A DNA stretch of 64,000 bases from Nodularia spumigena CCY9414 (GCF_000340565.2 NZ_CP007203.1:4008987-4072986), one strand, 5' to 3'. Shown: positions 1 through 8,854, counted from the first letter of the stretch. Program-made: numbers and translations. The notes: a model not told the origin generated them from the sequence alone.

Positions 1-40
1 GCGAAGCTATGCCGAAGGCTTTACGTGGTTCGTTTTTCCA
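1..40. repeat. Partial dispersed GC-rich repeat at window edge
   Basis: The first bases carry a GCGAAGC/CCGAAGG palindromic motif followed by a GGTTCGTTT tail. Related GCGTAGC/GCTACGC motifs recur near 15,970-16,015, 23,474-23,493, 35,393-35,407, 42,291-42,302 and 52,749-52,774. This is a dispersed intergenic repeat and no coding function is seen. Confidence 0.5.
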
Positions 41-84
41 TAATTTTGCATAAATCCTGCTAATAACTAATAAATAATCAAACT

Positions 85-2964
85 ATGTCTAAAGATAAAG
101 AACTGGAAATCCAGATGCAATTTCTGGAGGAAGCGAGAGATTACCTGAATACCCTAGAAGCGGTGTTGCTGGAAATTGACAATACGAACCGAATCGATTT
201 AGATAGAATTAACGCTGCACTTCGCGCCGCGCATTCGATCAAAGGTGGCGCTGGAATGATGGGATTTCGGACACTCAGTGATTTAGCGCACCGTCTGGAA
301 GATTCTTTTAAAGTCTTAAAAACCCGAAAAAATTCTCGCGAGCTTGATACGCATTTACCAAGTTTACTACTTTCTGGAGTTGACTGGCTGCGGCAGATAC
401 TAGAATCCTTATCACAAGGACATGAAATTGAAGAGCAGTATTTAAGTAGCTTTTGTTATCCAGTATTTGACGAACTGCGCGATCGCCTGGGTGAACCTAC
501 CCCTGAAGATGCTTTCACGATGTTATCCCCAGAAGATGGACAAGATATTGTCCCGATGCTGTTTGAAACCGAAGTGGAAGGATGTTTGCAGCGTCTAGAG
601 TCGATATTAGCCGATAGCGCTCACCCTGGCTTACAAGAAGAAGTCGTGATTATGGCGGCTGAATTGGGCGGTTTGGGGGAAATGTTGCAATTAACTGCCT
701 TTACGAGTCTTTGTGAATCTATAGAACATCATATAGGTAATGCTAACAGCGATCGCCTTCGGGAAATTGCTCAATTAGCATTGCAAACATGGCGGCGATC
801 GCAAGCTTTGATATTAACAAATCAACGAGATAGTTTACCCACACAACTTGATTTAGATACACCATTTAATTATATCACAAGTCCACCACAGACAACAACA
901 TCTGCAAGAGCCGAATTTCTGGAAGATACAGAACCTACAGATGATTTCACATCTGTGGACATTCCCGCAGAAAATCCCGTAATTTCTCCAGAAAATTCCC
1001 CCACAGATGAGCAAATTAATCTTGGTAAAGATTGGGAAAACTCAGAAAATACTGTGCGAGTTCCTAGTAAAAAATTGGAGGAAATTAATGATCTATTTGG
1101 GGAATTGACCGTCCAACGCAATGGGTTAAATTCTCAAATAGAAAAATTACGAAACCTCGTGCGTAACCTCAATCAGCGAGTGCAAACACTCGACCGAGAA
1201 AACTATGAATTACGTACAGCATACGCTAAAATTACCAAGACAGCTGGCGGGAAGTTTCTAGAATCAAACAATGTCGAAAATCTACCAGAATCTGATACAT
1301 TAGAAGGGGATGGACATCAGAAATTAAACGTGCGATCGCAGGAAGTGATGGAAACCATCGTCCAAGTGCAAGAAATTACAAGCGATATTCAATTAAGCAT
1401 TGAAGATACAGACCAAATAACTCGTAAACTGAATAAAACATCCAAACAATTACAAACCAAACTTACACATATTCGGTTGCGTCCATTCTCCGATTTAATC
1501 GAGCGTTTTCCTAGAGCCTTGCGTGACCTAAATATCGAGTATGGTAAAAACGTTCATTTACAAGTTGAAGGTAAAAAGATATTAATTGAACGCAGCATTT
1601 TAGAAGCTTTAAATGAGCCGATAATGCACTTATTAAGAAATGCCTTTGATCATGGTATCGAAGACCCTGTGACGCGCCGCCAATTGGGTAAACCAGAACA
1701 AGGATTAATTGAAATTACAGCTACCCACAGCAGTAATCGGACAATCATTACTATGCGTGATGATGGTCGAGGAATTTCATTAGAAAAAATTCGCTCCCGT
1801 GCTGTAACTATGGGTTTAGATGCTGCTTTAGTCGCAAATGCTAGCGAAGAAGAACTATTATCACTAATTTTTGAACCAGGATTTACAACTTCCGACCAAG
1901 TAACCGCTTTATCAGGTCGTGGTGTCGGAATGGATGTAGTGCGTAATAACCTGAAATCAGTTCGCGGAGATATTACAGTCAACACCGAATTAGGAGTTGG
2001 TACTACCTTTACTTTGTCAGTACCATTTACACTTTCCGTAGCGCGAGTTCTGCTAGTAGAAAGCAATAAAATGTTATTAGCATTTCCCACAGAAGTCGTT
2101 TCCGAAATATTTTTACTACCAAACGAACAAGTATTTTCAGTAGCAGATAATGAAGTAATTAATTGGCAAGATGCGACAATACCACTAATTCGCCTTGGTC
2201 GCTACTTCCAGTTTAATTGTCCCCGCTACGATAACCCAGAACTAGAAACTCGCCCCGCCATAGATGCTAGCAGCGTCTTAATAGTTAAAGGGAATAATCA
2301 GACAGTCGCCATTCAAGTAGACCGTTGCTGGGGTGAACAAGAAGTAGCCATCCGCCAAGTCGAGAGTAATATACCTTTACCCGCAGGTTTTAATAACTGC
2401 ACAATTCTCGGTGATGGTCGAGTATTAGCATTAGTTAACACCAACGATTTACTCTATTGGATTGCTACCAATCAGCGTCCGCCTCAACACAATCAATTAC
2501 CATCAGTCAGGTTAAAAACCCCCTTTATTGACTTTAAAAACAACAAACTACCAGCGCCACCCACTAATCACAAAAACACAATTTTAATCATTGATGACTC
2601 CATTAATGTCCGCCGCTTCTTAGCTCTAACTCTTGAAAAAGGAGGATATCAAGTAGAACAAGCTAAAGACGGTCAAGATGCCTTAGAAAAACTAGAAAGT
2701 GGTTTAAAAGTTGCGGCCATAATTTGTGATATTGAAATGCCTCGCCTGGATGGTTACGGCTTCTTAGGTCGCATTAACTCTAATATTGAAATGAAACATA
2801 TCCCAGTTACTATGCTGACATCTCGTAGTAGTAACAAACATCGCCAATTAGCCATGCAATTAGGAGCGCAGGCGTATTTTTCTAAACCTTACAACGAGCA
2901 AGAATTATTACAAACCATCGCAGAACTTATTGATAATGTTCCCAACACAGCAACATCTAATTAA
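85..2964 (+). CDS. CheA-type hybrid histidine kinase with C-terminal receiver
   Basis: This 959-residue protein has the architecture of a chemotaxis or phototaxis CheA fused to a response-regulator receiver. An N-terminal Hpt domain carries the phosphorylatable His50 (motif AAHSIKGGAG). A coiled-coil dimerisation segment lies near residues 335-385. The kinase domain has an N box near residue 512 (LLRNAFDHG), a G1 box near 558 (DDGRGI) and a G2 box near 610 (GRGVGMDVV). A CheW-like domain spans roughly 645-780. The receiver starts near 832 (IIDDS), with phospho-acceptor Asp near 881 (CDIEMPR) and the conserved Lys near 932. All catalytic motifs are intact. Cyanobacterial proteins of this type drive type IV pilus phototaxis or hormogonium motility. 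Usual partners (CheY, CheW, MCP) would lie upstream, outside the window, so the specific system cannot be assigned. Confidence 0.9.
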   Translation: MSKDKELEIQMQFLEEARDYLNTLEAVLLEIDNTNRIDLDRINAALRAAHSIKGGAGMMGFRTLSDLAHRLEDSFKVLKTRKNSRELDTHLPSLLLSGVDWLRQILESLSQGHEIEEQYLSSFCYPVFDELRDRLGEPTPEDAFTMLSPEDGQDIVPMLFETEVEGCLQRLESILADSAHPGLQEEVVIMAAELGGLGEMLQLTAFTSLCESIEHHIGNANSDRLREIAQLALQTWRRSQALILTNQRDSLPTQLDLDTPFNYITSPPQTTTSARAEFLEDTEPTDDFTSVDIPAENPVISPENSPTDEQINLGKDWENSENTVRVPSKKLEEINDLFGELTVQRNGLNSQIEKLRNLVRNLNQRVQTLDRENYELRTAYAKITKTAGGKFLESNNVENLPESDTLEGDGHQKLNVRSQEVMETIVQVQEITSDIQLSIEDTDQITRKLNKTSKQLQTKLTHIRLRPFSDLIERFPRALRDLNIEYGKNVHLQVEGKKILIERSILEALNEPIMHLLRNAFDHGIEDPVTRRQLGKPEQGLIEITATHSSNRTIITMRDDGRGISLEKIRSRAVTMGLDAALVANASEEELLSLIFEPGFTTSDQVTALSGRGVGMDVVRNNLKSVRGDITVNTELGVGTTFTLSVPFTLSVARVLLVESNKMLLAFPTEVVSEIFLLPNEQVFSVADNEVINWQDATIPLIRLGRYFQFNCPRYDNPELETRPAIDASSVLIVKGNNQTVAIQVDRCWGEQEVAIRQVESNIPLPAGFNNCTILGDGRVLALVNTNDLLYWIATNQRPPQHNQLPSVRLKTPFIDFKNNKLPAPPTNHKNTILIIDDSINVRRFLALTLEKGGYQVEQAKDGQDALEKLESGLKVAAIICDIEMPRLDGYGFLGRINSNIEMKHIPVTMLTSRSSNKHRQLAMQLGAQAYFSKPYNEQELLQTIAELIDNVPNTATSN

Positions 2965-3085
2965 GCAAAAAGCTGTGGGTAATTAGCGTAAACAAGGGCG
3001 GGCATCTTTGCCCACCCCACAACAGTTATAAGATTAAAATGTGTACTTTATTCAGTGGGAAAGTGCTGTATAAATTAACTAAAAA

Positions 3086-3370
3086 CTAAGCCTCGACTTT
3101 TACACCTTTCCAGAAAGCAACATAACCTTCAAAATTTTTAGCCCTCTCCTTGGTACTGGGATAGTACCACGCTGCATCTTTGTTGGTTTGTCCATCAACT
3201 TCGATAGTGTAATAGCTAGCAACACCTTTCCAAGGACAAGTAGTGTGGGTGTTACTTTCTTGGAAGTATTCCTTTTTAATAGCGTCGGCTGGAAAATAAT
3301 GGTTATTTTCTACAACAATGGTGTTATCACTTTCGGCTAACACAGTACCATTCCAAATAGCTTTCGGCAT
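3086..3370 (-). CDS. DUF427 domain protein
   Basis: This small protein of 94 residues matches the DUF427 family over its whole length. Typical features are the N-terminal WNGTVLAES segment, the central CPWKGVASYY motif containing the family's conserved Cys-Pro-Trp-Lys, and the Trp-Tyr-Pro near residue 68. Members are compact beta-rich cytosolic proteins of unknown biochemical role. It stands alone, transcribed toward the end of the CheA gene. There is no signal peptide or membrane segment. The family assignment is firm; the function is unknown. Confidence 0.85.
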   Translation of the reverse strand: MPKAIWNGTVLAESDNTIVVENNHYFPADAIKKEYFQESNTHTTCPWKGVASYYTIEVDGQTNKDAAWYYPSTKERAKNFEGYVAFWKGVKVEA

Positions 3371-3508
3371 AAGTGACTTTGCAAATAAAGTTTACATCTA
3401 ATATTTTGACACTCCACAGGCTGAAGCCACGGTATTTCTCAAAAATTCAACCTGACGGCTTAAGTAGCGGTAGGTAAACTGTATTAGTTGTTATACATTC
3501 TTAATGTC

Positions 3509-3778
3509 ATGAAAACATTAATTTTCTGCACTCTTTTATTGGGACTGGGTAATTGCTTTCCAGCCAATAGCACCAATAATGACAATAATCAAGTCATTTC
3601 CAGCAATCCTACTAGCGAAAAGCCAGAATTTAGGGCTTTCGGTACTGAACCATTTTGGCGCGTCGATGTTACCAAAAATGAAATTGTCTATTCTTCATTA
3701 GGAACCGACGAAAAGCTGACTTTCCCATACGTCTCACCATTATCGGCTGATGGACGCACCCCCTCAACAGTCTGTTAG
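3509..3778 (+). pseudogene. 3'-truncated secreted/lipoprotein-like gene (COG3650-like)
   Basis: The ATG at 3509 opens a frame with a hydrophobic leader ending at a Cys (LGNC), suggesting a signal peptide, although the residue before the Cys is not ideal for a lipobox. The body carries FRAFGTEPFWRVDV and FPYVSPLSADGRTPSTV, resembling the N-terminal half of COG3650-type envelope proteins, which normally continue for another 40-60 residues with a second conserved segment. Here the frame stops at once after GRTPSTVC, and its last bases overlap the 3' end of the convergent CobW-like gene. I infer that the 3' part was lost by a deletion that joined the two genes tail to tail. It could still make a short secreted protein. 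Confidence 0.6.
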
Positions 3779-4539
3779 GATCTGTTTTACTTGTTCTTGG
3801 TATTGTGCGATCGCACTATCTGACAAATAGCAATCTTGTAATGTTTTTCTAATGGCCGACTCATCTAAGTTTTCTCCCCAGACTTCTAAACCACTCAAAC
3901 GCTGCGGTCTTGCTTCTAAGTGACGTGGTAAGTCTAATTCCAAAAAATCTGTTGTCGGTACACCCGCGACAAAATCGGCGTATAATGCCCTACCATCAGC
4001 AACATCAAAAATTGCCTTTGCACGGCTGACTTGACCATAAGCACCGTGAGATAGTTCATACCAAAACTCATTTAAACTGTCTTCGTCGATAACTTGACCA
4101 TTGGTAGGCGATCGCCAAATCTGATTTTGAGTAATACTAGTCTCAATATCCAGCCCTTTGACAATTTTCTCAGCCCAGGCGTGATATTCCGAATCTTTCA
4201 GTTGTGACGGTAAAACTGCAACAGACTGATATGGGACATTTCCGACTATTTGCTCAATTGTTCTTAGTTCTAAGTAAAATCCTAGTTCTATATAAATATT
4301 CTCCGCCCCTGCTAGCTGGTTGAGAAATTCTACTTCTTGGCTTCTTGGCCATCACTAAAAACTTTCACCTCTGGAAACTCTGAACTCAGGCGTATCTGGT
4401 CAATGGGGACATTACCAGTTCCAGGACTAAAATAAATTACATTTTCCGCAGAAGCAGCATTACGTAGGTGTTGGCAAATCCAGGTGGTTTTACCACAGCC
4501 AGCAGGGCCAGCAACAACAGTAATCATCGGTATACTCAT
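3764..4539 (-). pseudogene. Frameshifted CobW/COG0523-like GTPase (putative metallochaperone)
   Basis: Read from ATG 4539, the frame begins with a P-loop (VVAGPAGCGKTT) typical of CobW/COG0523 metal-chaperone GTPases and stops after about 65 residues. A second frame continues from about 4337 to a TGA at 3764 and encodes a CobW C-terminal-like region (SHGAYGQVSRAKAIF). The break coincides with a perfect 8-bp tandem duplication, CTTCTTGG twice at 4333-4348. Deleting one copy restores one open frame of about 255 codons (reading DGQEVEFLN across the join). A 7-1-7 palindrome resembling a Fur/Zur box lies just upstream. A longer in-frame start at 4584 would place that operator inside the gene, so 4539 is preferred. 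The zinc-binding CxCC motif of many COG0523 proteins is not seen. Confidence 0.75.
4333..4348. repeat. 8-bp tandem duplication causing frameshift
   Basis: CTTCTTGG occurs twice in direct succession inside the CobW-like gene. Removing one unit joins the two halves of the reading frame exactly, so this looks like a replication-slippage or short-duplication event. Confidence 0.85.
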
Positions 4540-4543
4540 AATT

Positions 4544-4558
4544 AAATGATAATCATTT
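4544..4558. promoter_or_regulatory. Fur/Zur-type operator palindrome
   Basis: The sequence AAATGAT-A-ATCATTT is a perfect 7-1-7 inverted repeat ending 4 bp upstream of the preferred ATG (4539) of the CobW-like gene. This geometry and base content match Fur-family operators, including the Zur boxes described in cyanobacteria. A COG0523 GTPase downstream favours Zur (zinc) over Fur (iron), by inference. Confidence 0.65.
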
Positions 4559-4647
4559 TCATAGCACTTGTAACGATGAATCATTCTAAAATCTAAAATT
4601 GAGCCACCAGAAATGCCAAGATAGATTTAGGTATTTCAGGAGGTCTT

Positions 4648-5187
4648 ATGTCTCTCACTGTCCAAGACTTAGAGAAAATCCAAGCAACTCATCCTGACTA
4701 TCGCATGGAATTGGTAGACGGGAACGTAGTTGTTATGAGTCCATCAGGTTACGAATCCGAAGAAGTAGGAACTGAGTTTGCAGCGCTGCTGAGGAATTGG
4801 GTAAGACCGCGCCAGTTAGGACGTGTAGCTGGTTCCAGTGCTGGCTTTAGATTACCTAACAAAGATTTACGCGCTCCCGATGTATCATTTATCCGAGCAG
4901 ATAGGCTCAAACGTTCTACAGAAGATTATGCCGAACTGCTGCCTGATTTAGTCGTTGAGGTGAAATCTAAGACCGATTCCTTAGATAAACTGCGGGAAAA
5001 AATTCAAGAATTTATCAGCCTGGGGACTCAAATCGGCATTTTGATTGACCCTAGAACCAGAACTATGGAAGTTTACCTACTTAGTGAGAAAATAGTATTA
5101 CAAAATAATGATGTGCTGACCCTACCCGACTTACTTCCCGGTTGGGAAGTGAACATTGCCGAAATTTGGTCGCCAGTGTTCGAGTAA
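4648..5187 (+). CDS. Uma2-family PD-(D/E)XK endonuclease-like protein (DUF820)
   Basis: This 179-residue protein has the Uma2/DUF820 fold that is greatly expanded in cyanobacteria. The expected PD-(D/E)XK active-site elements are present: Glu in MELVDG near residue 21, Asp in APDVSF near residue 77, and the Glu-x-Lys in VVEVKS near residue 104. The family also usually has a C-terminal IDPRTRTMEVY segment, which is seen here. An AGGAGG-like ribosome binding site precedes the ATG. It stands alone and no toxin-antitoxin partner is visible. The cellular role of Uma2 proteins is unknown; many are thought to derive from mobile elements. Confidence 0.88.
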   Translation: MSLTVQDLEKIQATHPDYRMELVDGNVVVMSPSGYESEEVGTEFAALLRNWVRPRQLGRVAGSSAGFRLPNKDLRAPDVSFIRADRLKRSTEDYAELLPDLVVEVKSKTDSLDKLREKIQEFISLGTQIGILIDPRTRTMEVYLLSEKIVLQNNDVLTLPDLLPGWEVNIAEIWSPVFE

Positions 5188-5350
5188 AGGAATTCCAAAT
5201 AAAAGAACACTCAACCACTTAACACAAAAAACCTCTCAAACCCTCTTAACTCCGTGTCCTCTGTGCCTCTGTGGTTCGTTTCTTCCTTCAATTTATTTCT
5301 AGGAAATCCCGAACCCGCAGCCGAAATTACAAATTAAAAATTACCAAACC

Positions 5351-6187
5351 ATGACAAATCAAGCTCTTATCCCAGTTATTGTAAACGGTGCAGCCGGCAA
5401 AATGGGTCGCGAAGTAATTAAAGCCGTAGCCCAAGCACCAGATTTAAACTTAGTAGCTGCAATTGACACCAGTCCAGAAAATCAAGACCAAGATGCTGGA
5501 GAATTGGCAGGTTTAAGCGAACCCTTAGAAGTGCCAATTACCAACCAATTTGAAGCCATGCTGGGTTATGTAGCTGGCGATAGAAACTCTCCTCCAGGGG
5601 TAATGGTAGACTTTACCCACCCTGATGGAGTTTATGATAACGTGCGGAGTGCGATCGCCTATGGGATTCGTCCAGTCGTTGGAACTACAGGCTTAAGTCC
5701 AGAACAACTGCAAGACTTAGCCGACTTTGCCGAAAAAGCGAGTACAGGTTGTTTAATTATTCCCAACTTTTCCATTGGAATGGTACTTTTACAGCAAGCC
5801 GCAGTCACAGCTTCCCAATATTTCCACCATGTAGAAATTATTGAACTCCACCACAACCAAAAAGCCGATGCGCCCAGTGGGACGGCGATTCAAACCGCAC
5901 AATTACTAGGAGAACTTGGTAAACCTTTTAACACAGCTATTGTCGAAGAGACAGAAAAAATCCCAGGAGCCAGGGGTAGTTTAGCAGAAGAAGGCATTAG
6001 AATTCATAGTGTGCGCCTGCCGGGACTGATAGCCCATCAAGAAGTTATTTTTGGCGCACCAGGTCAAATTTATACATTAAGACATGATACAAGCGATCGC
6101 TCCTGTTATATGCCAGGAGTCCTGCTAGCAATTCGCAAAGTCTCGCAGCTAAAGTCCTTAGTGTATGGATTAGAAAAAATACTTTAA
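5351..6187 (+). CDS. dapB: 4-hydroxy-tetrahydrodipicolinate reductase
   Basis: DapB reduces 4-hydroxy-tetrahydrodipicolinate with NAD(P)H in the diaminopimelate/lysine pathway, supplying peptidoglycan and lysine synthesis. The 278-residue protein has the N-terminal Rossmann nucleotide-binding loop ([10 protein letters not shown]) and, in the C-terminal half, the substrate-binding and catalytic signature [13 protein letters not shown] near residue 170. Length is normal for the family. The gene is monocistronic in appearance and is followed by a MITE-like repeat that separates it from the next gene. Assignment is secure. Confidence 0.97.
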   Translation: MTNQALIPVIVNGAAGKMGREVIKAVAQAPDLNLVAAIDTSPENQDQDAGELAGLSEPLEVPITNQFEAMLGYVAGDRNSPPGVMVDFTHPDGVYDNVRSAIAYGIRPVVGTTGLSPEQLQDLADFAEKASTGCLIIPNFSIGMVLLQQAAVTASQYFHHVEIIELHHNQKADAPSGTAIQTAQLLGELGKPFNTAIVEETEKIPGARGSLAEEGIRIHSVRLPGLIAHQEVIFGAPGQIYTLRHDTSDRSCYMPGVLLAIRKVSQLKSLVYGLEKIL

Positions 6188-6204
6188 CTGGCAAACTCAG
6201 CAAT

Positions 6205-6316
6205 TATAGCAACCGCCAAGGAGGTTAAGACATAAACGGATAATTAAACTTAGACACCAAAAGGGTTTTAACCCACTCCCCACTCCCCACTCCCTACTCC
6301 CTACTCCCCAGCTATA
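6205..6316 (+). mobile_element. MITE-like repeat with TATAGC termini, copy 1
   Basis: This element of about 112 bp starts TATAGCAACCGCC and ends with heptameric CCCCACT/CCCTACT runs plus AGCTATA, so its ends form a short inverted repeat (TATAGC/GCTATA). Near-identical copies lie at 27286-27383 and, inverted, at 46544-46648. The right end overlaps the first base of the start codon of the next gene. Confidence 0.75.
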
Positions 6317-7005
6317 TGTTAGTTCCACTGACTCGAAAAAAATTTGAACAACTCATCCCCTTCATTGCCACTGGCGCGCAATATAAATACTACGCAGGGA
6401 AATTTTCAAATTTTTTGCAGCGACTGTTAATTTCTGTCATCGCCATAGCAATAATTTTGCTGGCGGAAGTCCTGTTGAGACTAGAATTCGGCCCCATTAC
6501 ATTTTTAATTGGAGTCATGGGTGCTTTCTTTTGGCTGTGGTATCCCGTGTTTCAAGCAAGTCTACGGAATGTAAAATGCCGCCGTTATAAATACAGTGGC
6601 TTTTTTCGGGGTCGAGTTTTAGATTGGTGGATTACAGACAAATTAATGGGAAAACAAGAAACAGTTAACAACAAAGGTGAGTTGGTAATTGTTGAAAACA
6701 GAGAAAAACGAATCAACCTAGAAGTTGGAGATAATACAGGATTTACCGTAGAATTACAAGCACCACTACGTAACTCTCATAAAGTCATAGTTCGGGGTCA
6801 AGTTGCCGAAATGATAGTCATGTCCAACCGTTCTGACTTAAGCAGCATTGAAGAATTCAGTGACGTATACATTCCCAGCCAGGACTTGTGGGTAAACGAC
6901 TATCCTTATCTGAGAAGAGACTTCTTTAATGAAGTCAGTCGCCGTTTGCGTAAAAAACAACCAGAAAAACCACCCCGCCGTCGCCAGAGAATGGAAGAAG
7001 CATAA
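6316..7005 (+). CDS. Conserved cyanobacterial membrane protein, unknown function
   Basis: This 229-residue protein has two adjacent hydrophobic segments near residues 38-56 and 58-75, followed by a soluble C-terminal domain of about 150 residues ending in a strongly basic tail (RRRQRMEEA). Similar cyanobacterial proteins are sometimes labelled as phosphate transporter permeases, but I see no transporter signature. The start codon sits exactly at the right end of a MITE-like repeat, so its leader sequence is provided by that repeat. I cannot assign a function. Confidence 0.75.
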   Translation: MLVPLTRKKFEQLIPFIATGAQYKYYAGKFSNFLQRLLISVIAIAIILLAEVLLRLEFGPITFLIGVMGAFFWLWYPVFQASLRNVKCRRYKYSGFFRGRVLDWWITDKLMGKQETVNNKGELVIVENREKRINLEVGDNTGFTVELQAPLRNSHKVIVRGQVAEMIVMSNRSDLSSIEEFSDVYIPSQDLWVNDYPYLRRDFFNEVSRRLRKKQPEKPPRRRQRMEEA

Positions 7006-7120
7006 CAGTTATCAGTTATCAGTTATCAGTTATCAGTCAAGAGACATAATTGGATCGAATTTCCTGACTAAATCGGCGTGATAACTGTTCACTGTTCACT
7101 GTTCACTGTTAACTGTTAAC
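7006..7120. repeat. Heptanucleotide tandem repeats (CAGTTAT)n and (ACTGTTC)n
   Basis: About four and a half units of CAGTTAT (7006-7037) lie directly after the stop codon of the preceding gene, and about five units of ACTGTTC/ACTGTTA (7084-7120) run into the 3' end of the convergent cobH gene. These are short tandem repeats of the STRR type known from heterocystous cyanobacteria. Confidence 0.85.
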
Positions 7121-7735
7121 TCTCTCCTGTCCATAAGCTTGCCAAGCCAAATCCACAAGTCCATCAACAATCGCAGATGCTACCACTGCATTACCTTTGC
7201 GACTGTCAATGATAATGTGAGGAACTTGAGAATCTTGCAAACCTTCCTTAGCCTTATCCGCATTCACAAATCCCACTGGAGTAGCAATTATCAAAGCCGG
7301 CTGAATTTCTTCAGATGCAATTAACTCCACCAAAGCAGTCAGGGCTGTTTGCGCTTGACCCACCACAAAAATCCCCTCTGGGTAACGCTTGGCTAAAGTT
7401 TCAATTCCCCAAGCTGCACGAGATTTTTCTTTTTGGGGGCGTGTTACAGTTTCTAGACTGCAATAGACTGGATTAGCAAAAGTATTCTGAATATCCTGGG
7501 CAATACCTACCTGTACCATCGGCACATCTACCACAATTGTAGTACGTGCCGCTAAAGCTGCTGCACCAGCTTGTAAAGCACGCTCAGAAAAGCGAATCAG
7601 AGATTTATATTCAAAATCAGCCGTGGCATATATTACCCGCCGGACAATCTCATATTCTGCCGGTGAAAAAATATGATCACCTATTTCACTATCAATGATT
7701 GCCAAACTTTGAGCATCAGTTACGTGCCATTCCAT
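7109..7735 (-). CDS. cobH: Precorrin-8X methylmutase (precorrin isomerase)
   Basis: The CobH/CbiC family moves the C11 methyl group to C12 of precorrin-8X to give hydrogenobyrinic acid in cobalamin synthesis. This 208-residue protein matches throughout, including ARTTIVVDVPMV, VVGQAQTALTALVEL and the signature ATPVGFVNADKAKE near residue 155. Length is normal. The position equivalent to the catalytic His (family pattern VIHATADF) is Tyr36 here (VIYATADF), discussed as a finding. No other cobalamin genes lie nearby, which is usual in cyanobacteria, where the pathway is scattered. It could be a paralogue with altered activity. Confidence 0.88.
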   Translation of the reverse strand: MEWHVTDAQSLAIIDSEIGDHIFSPAEYEIVRRVIYATADFEYKSLIRFSERALQAGAAALAARTTIVVDVPMVQVGIAQDIQNTFANPVYCSLETVTRPQKEKSRAAWGIETLAKRYPEGIFVVGQAQTALTALVELIASEEIQPALIIATPVGFVNADKAKEGLQDSQVPHIIIDSRKGNAVVASAIVDGLVDLAWQAYGQERVNS

Positions 7736-7827
7736 TGCTATTCAGCTCTGAGATACCAGCTTTTAGCTTATCAGCTTCAGGAACGCTCAGTGCTGAGTAT
7801 TTTGATTTTCACTCAGCACGGATAAAT

Positions 7828-8637
7828 TCAGGACTCGGCATTAGAAGAAGGACGAGTCAAAAGAGGAGACAGATAGGCAACTAAAGCTCCAATGAGAAAA
7901 CCAGAGATGTTACGAACTAGCGGCAACCAATCGTTGGTACGCGTCACTACTGGTCCAATACCAAAGGCAATAAACAAAATTCCCCACAAAGGCGAAAAAA
8001 TTAACGCCCATTGCCAAGAAAAACCTTGTCCTTCTTTTTGGGGGTGAGCTGCAAATCCACAAATTATTCCCCCCACAACTGAGGTAATCAGTGTGAGTAT
8101 CCATTGTTCTTTCGGTAGTCCAGGAACCACCGAGCAACCACCTTGAAGTAAACAGCCTTTAACTGAACTTAAAGCTTGCAGAATTGCTTGGTCTTCGCCT
8201 TCGTCTCGGACAAAATACAAATTTCCGAAACGGGTTTGTAATTCTATCCAAAAAGTCCGGGGTAGAAATTCATAAACGGCATCCCCCACACTAAAGCTGA
8301 GAATGTTACCACCACGAGAATCAGCAACTAACAAAATACTTTTATCATCTAAACCCCAATAATTAATCACTGCCCGACCTGGGGTGCGGTCAAACTGGGT
8401 TAATACTCGCAGTTTCCAGCCAGTTTCACCTTCAAATTGCTCTAAATCTGTTACCAGATCTGCTTCTTGAATATCTGTGAGAGTTTTAGCTAAATCTATA
8501 ACTGGAGTTTGAAAGTTGGGTAATAAGTCAGGATTATCATAAGCCAATGCCGGGGGTGAGTGCATTACCCACATTGCCCCAGCCAAGAAAAATACAGCAA
8601 TAGATACCAGAGTGCGTCGCCAAAAACAAGACTGCAT
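7828..8637 (-). CDS. TPM-domain membrane-anchored protein
   Basis: From ATG 8637 the protein has 269 residues. A signal-anchor (LVSIAVFFLAGAMWVM) is followed by an AlaTyrAspAsnPro start of the mature domain. The TPM domain (TLP18.3/Psb32/MOLO-1 fold) covers roughly residues 35-160, with VIDLAKTLT and LLVADSRGG as landmarks. At least two transmembrane segments follow near residues 180-200 and 215-260. In photosynthetic organisms TPM proteins such as Psb32 and TLP18.3 assist photosystem II repair; others are of unknown role. A longer start at 8676 is possible, but its extra residues look unlike a signal sequence. Confidence 0.8.
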   Translation of the reverse strand: MQSCFWRRTLVSIAVFFLAGAMWVMHSPPALAYDNPDLLPNFQTPVIDLAKTLTDIQEADLVTDLEQFEGETGWKLRVLTQFDRTPGRAVINYWGLDDKSILLVADSRGGNILSFSVGDAVYEFLPRTFWIELQTRFGNLYFVRDEGEDQAILQALSSVKGCLLQGGCSVVPGLPKEQWILTLITSVVGGIICGFAAHPQKEGQGFSWQWALIFSPLWGILFIAFGIGPVVTRTNDWLPLVRNISGFLIGALVAYLSPLLTRPSSNAES

Positions 8638-8789
8638 GGACGTTGTTATATAAATATAGACGGTAGAAGTGAACAAGTTGTTTTAAAAGAGTATGGGAAA
8701 AGTGAGACTTCTTTACACTTCTTTACTTTACTCTAATCTAAGGTATTTAAGCAAAGCTTAGTCATTGGTCAATCAATTTTAGATTTTAG

Positions 8790-8844
8790 ATTTTAGATTT
8801 TGGATTAGACTGCAATCTAAAATCCCAAATCCAAAATCTAAAAT
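8790..8844 (-). terminator. Long hairpin after the DUF948 gene
   Basis: A perfect 17-bp inverted repeat (ATTTTAGATTTTGGATT and its complement) lies 10 bp beyond the stop of the minus-strand DUF948 gene. It is built from ATTTTAG heptamer repeats and probably ends that transcript. Confidence 0.5.
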
Positions 8845-8854
8845 TCTTTACTCC

